Below are positions 53,405 through 60,856 of a DNA stretch of 64,000 nucleotides, piece after piece; position 1 is the stretch's first letter, and each line of letters opens with the position of its first letter. The DNA is taken from assembly GCA_024400455.1 (NCBI GenBank), contig JAKSMU010000009.1:60437-124436 (forward strand), read 5' to 3'. A model generated the notes under the pieces. That model had not been told where the DNA came from. It did no database searches and saw only the letters and a list, made by a program, of their open reading frames with translations. This DNA is from Bacteroidales bacterium. GTDB lineage: Bacteria; Bacteroidota; Bacteroidia; Bacteroidales; F082. The position numbers were made by a program, and so were the translations under genes.

Positions 53405-54424
53405 TCAGGAAAAGTTTTCCTTTTTCAAATCGCTAAACTTCTTCTTTCCGAACAGCATGCCATCGAAAACGATGTTGCGCTGATATACGCAACTGACTTG
53501 ATTTTGCTGGAGCTGAAGCCGTCTCTCTCGCAACGAACCAAGGCGCTTGTAAAAATCGATATGCGCCTTGAACACCGCTTTGAAATCGCCAAAGCAGCCC
53601 TCGCACAAAAACTTGAAGGCAGCAACCCAATCAAGGAAAATGCGATACATGATGACTCGACACAATTTATTGTCAGGCAAGTTCTTAACCAGCAGCGACA
53701 GGTTGTTTCGGAAATTCAGGTATGTCTTTCTTGGCGAATTCTTAGGCAATGTGCCACCACCGATATGGTAGACTTTCGACTGCGGACAGCAGAAAATCCT
53801 ATAGCCCAAATTCTTCATGCGCCAACAGAAATCGATTTCCTCCATGTGAGCAAAAAACGAATCATCAAGGCCGCCATGCTTCAGAAAAAGCTCGGAGCGG
53901 ACAAACATGCAGGCTCCCGTTGCCCAAAAGACCTCCATTGGCGCATCATATTGACCTTCATCCGTCTCCAAATTCTGGAAAATGCGCCCGCGGCAAAATG
54001 GATAACCATATTTGTCGATGAAACCGCCACACGAACCAGCATATTCAAACTTAGTCTTGTCGTAATATGACAAAATCTTCGGCTGACAAGCGGCAATATC
54101 GGGATTAGCGTCCATCAATTCTATGACAGGTTCAATCCAATGCGGCGCAACCTCAATATCAGAATTCAAGAGAACAAAATACTCCGCCTCTATTTGACGC
54201 AAAGCCACATTATAGCCCGTTGCGAAACCGCCATTGCTCCCGTTTTCAATCAGTCTGATTCCAGGATAATGCGATTGCATGAACGATACGGAATCATCGG
54301 TTGAGGCATTATCAGCCACAACGATTTCCGCTAGTTCCCTATTCGTGTTCTCCAACACATTCGGCAGGAACTGCTCTAGGAATTTTCTTCCGTTATAATT
54401 CAATATGACAACCGCACACTTCAT
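53405..54424 (-). CDS. Family 2 glycosyltransferase
   Basis: 339 aa. GT-A fold: AVVILNYNGRKFLEQFLPNV, VVADNASTDDSVSFMQ, GGFATGYNVAL, VLLNSDIEVAP (DxD-type metal site), and the acceptor region FFAHMEEIDFCWRMKNLGYR with the GT2 ED motif. Similar to rhamnosyltransferases that build cell-surface glycans. Start ATG 54424 (a GTG directly upstream is in frame). It is the last gene of the envelope operon, abutting the acyltransferase. Confidence 0.9.
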   Translation of the reverse strand: MKCAVVILNYNGRKFLEQFLPNVLENTNRELAEIVVADNASTDDSVSFMQSHYPGIRLIENGSNGGFATGYNVALRQIEAEYFVLLNSDIEVAPHWIEPVIELMDANPDIAACQPKILSYYDKTKFEYAGSCGGFIDKYGYPFCRGRIFQNLETDEGQYDAPMEVFWATGACMFVRSELFLKHGGLDDSFFAHMEEIDFCWRMKNLGYRIFCCPQSKVYHIGGGTLPKNSPRKTYLNFRNNLSLLVKNLPDNKLCRVIMYRIFLDWVAAFKFLCEGCFGDFKAVFKAHIDFYKRLGSLRERRLQLQQNQVSCVYQRNIVFDGMLFGKKKFSDLKKENFS

Positions 54425-54427
54425 CAC

Positions 54428-55330
54428 TTATGCACTTTCCACTTTAACACTTTCCGTTCTAGAATGTTTCCACCTACGATGCGACCACAGCCAGTTATCC
54501 GGATTTTCAACAATGAAATTTTCGAGACTTCTGACATATTTTTCCACCACCGACCCATGCGGAGCCTCCTTGACATCTTCGCAGAGCAACTCAAAGTCAA
54601 CCTCATAATAGCCACGCTTCACTCTTTTCATACCTGCAAAAACGACGGCATAATCCAAGAGCTTCGCCATCTTTTCCACGCCATTGAACCAGCAGGTATC
54701 TTGATGCAGAAATTCCGTCCAATAGTCTGTCTTTAAGCCTTGGGGCGACTGGTCGGCGACAATGAGAATGTTGTTCAGCAAATCCTTACGCTGCAAAAGG
54801 TATTTCAGCGACACACGCGCCTCAAGCATTTCCTCCCTATCGAGGTTATAGTTTGTACGGATCTGATACATAAGCTTATCAAAATCAGCATTGCTAACCT
54901 TCTTATAGATAGCCGAACATTTGTGCGGCGACAAGACATGCATCAGCTTGCCAAACCACTCCCAATTGCCCGAATGAGGGATAGCCACAAAAAGACTCTT
55001 CTGCTTATCGTACAACCGCTGAATCACTTCCGGATTGTTGAAACGCACATGCTTCTGAAGTTCCTCGGGCTTTATCACCAGCAATTTGCAGATTTCCACA
55101 AATAAATCGCAAAAATTATGGTAAAAAGCCTTTTCAATCCTTTTCAGTTCCTTCAAGTCCTTTTCCGGAAACGAATTAATCAGGTTTTGACGCACCACCT
55201 TACGACGGTAGCGCGCAATGCGATAGACCAGGAAGCAAAAGATGTCGGAGCGCAGATACAACAAAGGGAAAGGCGTAATGGCAATGCCATACGCCCATAG
55301 TTTCGCAATATAGAAACCGATTTTTTTCAC
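54428..55330 (-). CDS. Lipid A acyltransferase (LpxL/HtrB-like)
   Basis: 300 aa inner-membrane acyltransferase adding a secondary acyl chain to lipid A. Catalytic HX4E-type box is in AIPHSGNWEWFGKLM; other motifs NNILIVADQSPQG and WLWSHRRWKH fit. GTG 55330 is the start; a short ATG frame (ATG TTG CCG TGA) overlaps it. The last residues (TESVKVESA) are encoded by a copy of the 15-bp repeat found at the end of the window. It lies between the GWxTD and glycosyltransferase genes. Confidence 0.9.
   Translation of the reverse strand: MKKIGFYIAKLWAYGIAITPFPLLYLRSDIFCFLVYRIARYRRKVVRQNLINSFPEKDLKELKRIEKAFYHNFCDLFVEICKLLVIKPEELQKHVRFNNPEVIQRLYDKQKSLFVAIPHSGNWEWFGKLMHVLSPHKCSAIYKKVSNADFDKLMYQIRTNYNLDREEMLEARVSLKYLLQRKDLLNNILIVADQSPQGLKTDYWTEFLHQDTCWFNGVEKMAKLLDYAVVFAGMKRVKRGYYEVDFELLCEDVKEAPHGSVVEKYVRSLENFIVENPDNWLWSHRRWKHSRTESVKVESA
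54433..54455. repeat. 15-bp repeat unit inside the acyltransferase gene
   Basis: The 23-nt segment is identical, in reverse orientation, to sequence in the tandem array at 63933-64000 (unit GTGGAAAGTGTTAAA). It forms the final codons of the gene. Confidence 0.75.
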
Positions 55331-55354
55331 GGCAACATATTATCGAACAATGCC

Positions 55355-56824
55355 CTATCTCGGATTGTTGTACAAATCGCCAGCCCTCGTTGCACCTTCA
55401 TATTGAGGATGTTCGGAATCCGGGTCATAACCGACACCATAAACGCGCGAATAGATTTCAAGCTGCCAGCGCGGATTGTTGATTTCACCTATGACATCGG
55501 AATGAATCAAATGATAATCGTTGGTGACAAAATCCTTGGTCATGAAGACAAAGCGCTTATTCCTTTGATTTGCGACCTCATAATAATGCCAGATTTCGTA
55601 TGGATAAGCACCTGGTTCATTCGGACTTTCCATAATCCGGTCAGGAGCGCCATACTTCAGGAACACATAACCACGATCGGTACGATAGCCTGGATAGGAA
55701 GTGGTTGAATATGAAGCATTGACACTTCGTACAGCTGCCAAATAATCTCTCCAGCCTTCGGCCGGATTCATTGGCGTACGCGCGCTCCAGAAATTATAGA
55801 GGAACTGCTGCATGGTTTTCATGTTTCCCGTTTGAATCAAAGTAGGGATGTAATCCCTTTCAGCCTCCGAGCAAACAGGATCCAAATACTTGATATACAT
55901 GCGCAACGAATCCATATTTGTAATCATCGATGCAAAAGTGTTGCCAATATTGACCGAATTCAAATCGGCAATATCATAACCCACACCCGGATTACTTCTT
56001 TGGAAACGGGCGCTATTGGATGCAATCAAGGCATTGCTTCTGTCGCGCATTTCAACCACAAGGTAATAATTGCCCGTAGGCAATTCCGAAATGTCGATGC
56101 TTGTCATCAGCACATTGGCCTCAGCCACATCGAAACGCTTCGAGAAACTGAAACCGCTCATCTTTGCCGTTGATTCGTACGACTCAATGAAATAACTAAC
56201 CAAATACTTGCCTTCGCCATACAGTTTATTGCTGTTATACAACTCCGTATAGAAATTCAGTTTCGTATCTTTTGCACCATAAAAGCCTACGATACGCGGC
56301 ACGAAATCGAGACCACTCTTGGTGCAAGCCGAAGGTTTCGCAGCCTTGACATAGCTGTCGTAAAGCAAAATATCAGAAACGGCAGGCATGTTTTTCGGGA
56401 AGTCAACCACCACCGTCGTTTTCTCAGAAGCAGCCAGGCCTTTCGGATTATTCATATCTTTTACGGAAATTTCCATTTCATACTCCCCATTCGGAAGTGA
56501 AAAACGCTGTTGGTCGATGAAAGCGCCATCCAGAGCCGTGGTATCTGTTACGACAGGACTATTGAGCGCAATCTTGGAATAGGCAGCCACTTCGCCCGCA
56601 TGTTTGATAATGGTGCTAATCTCAACAGTAGCCCTGAATTTGCCAGGTTCAAATTGTTTGTAAACGGCCGTCTTACAATCGAACGCCATCGCATTTTCAA
56701 CAAAAGGCGTATCTCCAAGAGCCGAATAGGTCGTCGTATTGAGATAAGGCCTCAAAATCTTGTGCTGTGCCATTGTGCAAAACGGCAATGCCAGAACTGA
56801 CAGTAAGAATAAAATCCTCTTCAT
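55355..56824 (-). CDS. GWxTD domain protein
   Basis: 489 aa with signal peptide (MKRILFLLSVLALPFCTMAQ). N-terminal beta-rich part, C-terminal region with RDYLAAVRSVNASYSTTSYP, YRTDRGYVFLKYGAPDRIME, NEPGAYPYEIWHYYEVANQR, the GWxTD-type domain widespread in Bacteroidota but without a defined function. Start ATG 56824; a TTG five codons up is in frame, but the -7 box at 56866 favours 56824. First gene of the envelope operon with the acyltransferase 24 bp downstream. Confidence 0.85.
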   Translation of the reverse strand: MKRILFLLSVLALPFCTMAQHKILRPYLNTTTYSALGDTPFVENAMAFDCKTAVYKQFEPGKFRATVEISTIIKHAGEVAAYSKIALNSPVVTDTTALDGAFIDQQRFSLPNGEYEMEISVKDMNNPKGLAASEKTTVVVDFPKNMPAVSDILLYDSYVKAAKPSACTKSGLDFVPRIVGFYGAKDTKLNFYTELYNSNKLYGEGKYLVSYFIESYESTAKMSGFSFSKRFDVAEANVLMTSIDISELPTGNYYLVVEMRDRSNALIASNSARFQRSNPGVGYDIADLNSVNIGNTFASMITNMDSLRMYIKYLDPVCSEAERDYIPTLIQTGNMKTMQQFLYNFWSARTPMNPAEGWRDYLAAVRSVNASYSTTSYPGYRTDRGYVFLKYGAPDRIMESPNEPGAYPYEIWHYYEVANQRNKRFVFMTKDFVTNDYHLIHSDVIGEINNPRWQLEIYSRVYGVGYDPDSEHPQYEGATRAGDLYNNPR

Positions 56825-56865
56825 TATAAAACTCAATTTTGTTATTCAAAATCATTTATCAGGCA

Positions 56866-56873
56866 CAAAAGTA
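56866..56873 (-). promoter_or_regulatory. -7 promoter box for envelope operon
   Basis: TACTTTTG on the minus strand, 41 bp before ATG 56824. Confidence 0.55.
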
Positions 56874-56963
56874 AAATATACTTTGACACCATCATCTTTT
56901 TATATTAAATACTTTCTCTACAATTCTCAACAAAATCCTTATAAACTACTTATTAACAACTCA

Positions 56964-58613
56964 TTATAAACAGCCTTTCAAAAACGACATCAGAAAGGTC
57001 TGAAGGCTTAGATTCGTTCCGAACACCCCTACAATCTTCTTCGTCCTTCGGTTTGTCCCACTATACGAAATGCCTTCAAGCGCTGCAATTTCAGCGTCGT
57101 TCATGCCAAGAAGCGCCAAGGCACAATGTCTGATATCGCCACTGGTCAAATCCGGATAGGCATTCAGCAAACGCAACGAAAAATCGCCAAAACTTGAATT
57201 AGCAGCAAAAACCAAATCGATGAGATCCTTTTCACTCAACTTTATCTGAGGATACTGGGCGACGCTCTTAATCATGATGTCCTTGCCCTTCACCGATTTC
57301 CTAATCTTGACGCAAATCGGACTATCATTGAAATGCTGCCAGGCTTCATCGAATGAAGCAAAAACCTTGTCTTCAACTTTAACTTGATTATCAACTTTTT
57401 GAACAACCTCAGGCTCTTTCTCCTGCAGTCTGTCCTTTGTCTCATGATGCCGTTTTTCCTCAATCGTAGTAATTTGTTTTTCAATGTGCTTGATGCGACG
57501 GCGGTTCCTCACGATGACATAAGCCAAGATGCCAAACACAACTAAAACCAGGACCAACGGGATCACATATTTCAGAAAATCAGCATTTTTATTGGATACA
57601 GAAATGGTCTCCTGTTCTTTTTCATAATTAGAGCACAAAAATTCGATTTCCATTTTTGCCGATGCCAGATTCGATTCCATCAAGGCATTGCTCACATAAT
57701 AACGCGTGTAGTAGACCTCTTTCTCCAAATCGCCAGATTGGCGGAATATATCGGCCAGACGCGAAGCCGCATCGGTGCGGGCAAAACGGTCTTCCAAATC
57801 GAACGAGCGCTCCAAATAAGCCGCTGCCGAGTCATACAGATGCATCTCATAAAGTTTGCAGCCAATGGAATGGCAGAAAACCACGGAATCAATCGGGACA
57901 AGTTCCTGTGCTTCCGTGAATTTGGCCAAGGCCTGGTCGTACGACTTTTCAGCCTGAAAGATGGCGGCTTCGTTACGCTTCATCGAAGCAAGTGCAACCG
58001 TGTCATTCAAACCAGCAAACAAATCAGCAGCCTGAGCAAAAGCCTTCCGCGCCAAATCGTTGATGCCATAATAATAAAGGATTTCGCCTAAACGCGTATG
58101 AGTCAAAGCAAGGAAACGCACATCATCAAAACCCTCAAAGTCAGAATCATCAGTTTGCACCAACGACAGCACCTGAAGAAACGAGCGCGTAGCTTCTAAG
58201 TCGTTATTGTGCATGGATGAAATCACTCCTTCATAATAATATGCGTGCGCCTGTAAATCGAGCAACGCGTCATCTTCGGGGAAAAGCAGCGACAGGCTGT
58301 CATAAAACAACACAACCTCAACCAAATCAGGGCAGCTGTCCATTGGCTGACGGGTCTTGTAAGCCGACTCGACATAACGCAAACGCCACTCGTTGCGGTC
58401 GGCGACGGACCAGTTTTCAGCCTCATTTTCATATTTCACAACACTATCGAACGCCATCTCAGGATTATCCTGCATCAATTCGCCGATTTGCTTGAGAACG
58501 GTCTTATGATGCGGTGCATCAAGCACATCAAAAGCCGATTTTTTGCCCGAACATCCGGCAAGAATGACGAGCAAAAACAGCAGAATCCGTCCTATTGCGC
58601 CTCTATTTTTCAA
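56964..58613 (-). CDS. TPR lipoprotein/membrane regulator with C-terminal HTH-like domain
   Basis: About 549 aa. Lipoprotein-type signal (RILLFLLVILAGC) is followed by TPR helices (THTRLGEILYYYGINDLARK, AIFQAEKSYDQALAKFTEAQ, YDSAAAYLERSFDLEDRFAR), a transmembrane helix (FLKYVIPLVLVLVVFGILAY), a coiled coil (IKHIEKQITTIEEKRHHETK) and a C-terminal helical domain (LTSGDIRHCALALLGMNDAE, IAALEGISYSGTNRRTKKIV) resembling a LuxR-type HTH. This is the layout of the Bacteroidota TPR-linked regulators that sense periplasmic signals. The frame extends to 58670, but the -7 box at 58637 rules that out; TTG 58613 is the most plausible start, GTG 58634 an alternative. Confidence 0.75.
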   Translation of the reverse strand: MKNRGAIGRILLFLLVILAGCSGKKSAFDVLDAPHHKTVLKQIGELMQDNPEMAFDSVVKYENEAENWSVADRNEWRLRYVESAYKTRQPMDSCPDLVEVVLFYDSLSLLFPEDDALLDLQAHAYYYEGVISSMHNNDLEATRSFLQVLSLVQTDDSDFEGFDDVRFLALTHTRLGEILYYYGINDLARKAFAQAADLFAGLNDTVALASMKRNEAAIFQAEKSYDQALAKFTEAQELVPIDSVVFCHSIGCKLYEMHLYDSAAAYLERSFDLEDRFARTDAASRLADIFRQSGDLEKEVYYTRYYVSNALMESNLASAKMEIEFLCSNYEKEQETISVSNKNADFLKYVIPLVLVLVVFGILAYVIVRNRRRIKHIEKQITTIEEKRHHETKDRLQEKEPEVVQKVDNQVKVEDKVFASFDEAWQHFNDSPICVKIRKSVKGKDIMIKSVAQYPQIKLSEKDLIDLVFAANSSFGDFSLRLLNAYPDLTSGDIRHCALALLGMNDAEIAALEGISYSGTNRRTKKIVGVFGTNLSLQTFLMSFLKGCL

Positions 58614-58636
58614 TTTTTCGTAGCGTTTTCGCACTG

Positions 58637-58644
58637 CAAATATA
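58637..58644 (-). promoter_or_regulatory. -7 promoter box for TPR regulator
   Basis: TATATTTG on the minus strand; only 2 bp before GTG 58634, 23 bp before TTG 58613. Confidence 0.55.
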
Positions 58645-58815
58645 GGAATTTTGGACAAAACATACAGCATTTAGAATGGAATTGAAAAATAGTTTAAAAA
58701 CACAAAATAACACTTATCAATTTGGTTTAGTTTTACTTAACACTCACACCCACATTCAAAAAAGCGGGCAAAAAGTTTTTTTTTCGCAAAACACTTGCTT
58801 GATTGATAATTTTTG

Positions 58816-58823
58816 TACTTTTG
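58816..58823 (+). promoter_or_regulatory. Promoter of tRNA-Ser genes
   Basis: TACTTTTG with TTG at 58794-58796, 4 bp before the tRNA 5' end. Confidence 0.75.
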
Positions 58824-58827
58824 CAGC

Positions 58828-58915
58828 GGAGATATGGCTGAGTGGTCGATAGCGGCGGTCTTGAAAACCGTTAAGCCGAAAGGCTTCGGGGGTTCGAATC
58901 CCTCTGTCTCCGCCA
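58828..58915 (+). tRNA. tRNA-Ser (anticodon UGA), CCA encoded
   Basis: Acceptor stem GGAGATA/TGTCTCC, D-arm GGCTGAGTGGTCGATAGC, anticodon loop CTTGAAA (TGA), a long variable arm (class II tRNA) and GGTTCGAATCC T-loop. Discriminator G and encoded CCA at 58912-58915. Confidence 0.95.
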
Positions 58916-58940
58916 AGCGACTTCAAGTCGCTTTTATTTT
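58915..58940 (+). terminator. Hairpin terminator between the two tRNAs
   Basis: AAGCGAC/GTCGCTT stem with TTCAA loop and a T-rich tail. Confidence 0.75.
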
Positions 58941-58955
58941 ACCCGAACCTAGGAA

Positions 58956-59042
58956 GGAGAGATGCCGGAGTGGTCGATCGGGGCGGTCTCGAAAACCGTT
59001 GACCACATTTGTGGTCCAAGGGTTCGAATCCCTTTCTCTCCG
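58956..59042 (+). tRNA. tRNA-Ser (anticodon CGA), CCA not encoded
   Basis: Acceptor stem GGAGAGA/TCTCTCC, D-arm GCCGGAGTGGTCGATCGG, anticodon loop CTCGAAA (CGA), a long variable arm with GACCACA/TGTGGTC and GGTTCGAATCC T-loop. The bases after the discriminator are CAA, so CCA must be added. Confidence 0.94.
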
Positions 59043-59051
59043 CAAACAACG

Positions 59052-59098
59052 AAAATCGGTGCAATCATCTAAGTTAGAATGTTGCATCGATTTTTTTT
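59052..59098 (+). terminator. Terminator after tRNA genes
   Basis: AAATCGGTGCAA/TTGCATCGATTT arms (one G-U) around a 17-nt loop with a T8 tail. Confidence 0.75.
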
Positions 59099-59218
59099 GC
59101 ATCATATCATTGCATCATTGCTAGACAACACCTTGTACCATATCCAACGACCTGATTTATTGACCATACATTACTTTAAAATTTAAATTACCGATTTGGA
59201 TCTTACTTAAACATTCCT

Positions 59219-59317
59219 ATGTCTAAAAACACGGGAAAAAAATCCATCACACCTTTTACTTCCATCGCGCTCGCCACAGTCATTTTGCAGGTTACGTACA
59301 TCTCGCATAGAGGTTGA
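59219..59317 (+). CDS. Possible 32-aa peptide in the 418-bp spacer
   Basis: A 33-codon frame (MSKNTGKKSITPFTSIALAT, then VILQVTYISHRG, then TGA) is the only ORF-like signal in the otherwise gene-free stretch 59099-59516. The composition (basic N-terminus, hydrophobic middle) resembles a small membrane-associated peptide. I see no clear promoter or known homologue, so it may be chance. The same spacer carries palindromic repeat copy C. Confidence 0.3.
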   Translation: MSKNTGKKSITPFTSIALATVILQVTYISHRG

Positions 59318-59461
59318 TTTAACATTTTAACATTTAACATTGGCTACTACATGACGTTTTCCCCAACACGCTTTTTCAATGCACCATGACAATAAACCTC
59401 AACCAATTCCATTTTCACACCAAACCACCAAGAGTATGACCCGAAGAAATATCTGAAAAAA

Positions 59462-59489
59462 GTAGAGACGTTGCCAGCAACGTCTCTAC
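59462..59489. repeat. Palindromic repeat, copy C
   Basis: Perfect 13-bp arms (GTAGAGACGTTGC and complement) around a central CA. Cleanest member of the family; 27 bp before the end of the COG0523 gene. Confidence 0.85.
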
Positions 59490-59516
59490 ATAAATCACCT
59501 GAAAAAACTAATCAAT

Positions 59517-60761
59517 TTATTTCACCAGACATTCATCCAAGTCCTTGGCGATGGCTTCCTTATCGATGTGCTGGCCGATGAAAACCAGTTTCTGCATGCG
59601 GTCGCCGTAACGGTCGTCCCAGTCGCGGCGCAAGTCGGGATTGCTGGCCATCATCTGCTTCAGTTCGTAAGGCGGCATGGTGGCAAACCACTGCCCCACC
59701 TCGCGGAGCTGAATCTGCTTGCCGGCTTGCTCGAAAATGTAGCACATATCGTAGTCGCTCTGGAAATAGCAGATGCCTTTCACGCGGATGACGTTTTTCG
59801 GCATCTTACGGGCGACAAATTCATCGAAACGGCCCATGTTGAGCGGTTCGCGGCGGTAATAAACGAAAGTGCCAATGCCGTATTCCTCCACTTCCCCACC
59901 CTCGTGTTCATGGTCATGGTCATGGTGATGATGGTGATGTCCGTGCTCGTGTTCATCCTCATCATCGTCGTCATCATGGTGATGATGTTCGTGCTCTTCC
60001 TCCTCATCGTCATCATCGTGGTCTTCAATCATACGGTCTTCAACGCCACGAATCCAACCTGCCGAACCGGCCACTTCGTCGAAATCGAAGAGATGGGTGT
60101 TCAGGATTTGGTCGAAATCGACATCGCCATAGTCGCACTCGATGATTTCAGCCGTCGGCTGCAAGGCGCGGATGATTTCCTTGATGCGTCCCAATTCCGT
60201 TGGCGACACTTCCGAAGCCTTGTTCAGCAAGATGATGTTACAGAATTCAATCTGTTGGATGACAAGACTTTCCAAATCTTCCTCGCCGATATTCTCTTTC
60301 ACCAGATTGTCGCCACAGCCAAACTCGCTCTGCATACGCAAGGCATCGACAACGGTCACGATGCAATCCAAGCGCGGTGTGCCAAATCGTGTAAAGGCAT
60401 AGGCCATATCGGGCATGGAACAAATCGTCTGGGCAATCGGTTCCGGCTCGCAGATGCCGCTGGCTTCGATGACAATATAATCGAAACATTTCTGGCGCAT
60501 GAGGTCGACAAGCTGTTCCACGAGGTTCATCTTCAAGGTGCAGCAGATGCAGCCATTCTGCAAGGCCACAAGGCTGTCGTCCTCCTGGTTGACGACACCG
60601 CCCTTCTGGATGAGGTCGGCATCGATATTGACTTCGCCTATATCGTTGACAATCACGGCAAACTTGATGCCTTTGCGGTTCGACAATATGCGGTTGACTA
60701 AAGTGGTTTTGCCACTGCCCAGATAACCAGTCAGCAGCAGCACGGGAGTTTCCTGATTCAT
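59517..60761 (-). CDS. COG0523 (CobW/P47K) GTPase with His-rich metal-binding region
   Basis: 414 aa G3E-type GTPase, a metal (usually zinc) chaperone. Seen: Walker A GYLGSGKTTLVNRIL, the CxCC-type metal motif NGCICCTL, GEVNIDADL, switch VIEASGICEPEP and NKASEVSPTE. After about residue 240 there is a His/Asp/Glu-rich stretch of about 45 residues (HEHHHHDDDDDEDEHEHGHH and more), then the CobW C-terminal domain. Start ATG 60761; the frame is open to 60845 but the -7 box at 60787 excludes that. Members near B12 or zinc genes differ; no Zur site could be verified. Confidence 0.9.
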   Translation of the reverse strand: MNQETPVLLLTGYLGSGKTTLVNRILSNRKGIKFAVIVNDIGEVNIDADLIQKGGVVNQEDDSLVALQNGCICCTLKMNLVEQLVDLMRQKCFDYIVIEASGICEPEPIAQTICSMPDMAYAFTRFGTPRLDCIVTVVDALRMQSEFGCGDNLVKENIGEEDLESLVIQQIEFCNIILLNKASEVSPTELGRIKEIIRALQPTAEIIECDYGDVDFDQILNTHLFDFDEVAGSAGWIRGVEDRMIEDHDDDDEEEEHEHHHHDDDDDEDEHEHGHHHHHHDHDHEHEGGEVEEYGIGTFVYYRREPLNMGRFDEFVARKMPKNVIRVKGICYFQSDYDMCYIFEQAGKQIQLREVGQWFATMPPYELKQMMASNPDLRRDWDDRYGDRMQKLVFIGQHIDKEAIAKDLDECLVK

Positions 60762-60786
60762 GATTGTATGCTTAAAAATTGAAGTG

Positions 60787-60794
60787 CAAAAGTA
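60787..60794 (-). promoter_or_regulatory. -7 promoter box for COG0523 gene
   Basis: TACTTTTG on the minus strand, 25 bp before ATG 60761. Confidence 0.6.
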
Positions 60795-60829
60795 ACGTTT
60801 TTTCCAAAGGCAATTCCAAATAATTTGAC

Positions 60830-60837
60830 TATCTTTG
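60830..60837 (+). promoter_or_regulatory. -7 promoter box for PcrA/UvrD gene
   Basis: TATCTTTG, 19 bp before ATG 60857; divergent from the COG0523 promoter. Confidence 0.6.
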
Positions 60838-60856
60838 CCGCCCAACTGATTTTACG

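Noticed and set aside
59406..59516. Short coding-like frame (YDPKKYLKK) before the COG0523 stop
   Set aside because: No start codon or conservation visible, and it crosses palindromic repeat copy C.
59568..60701. Long plus-strand frame of 377 codons
   Set aside because: It is antisense to the COG0523 gene; the Val/Met-rich stretch is the complement of the His/Asp run. No promoter or homology.
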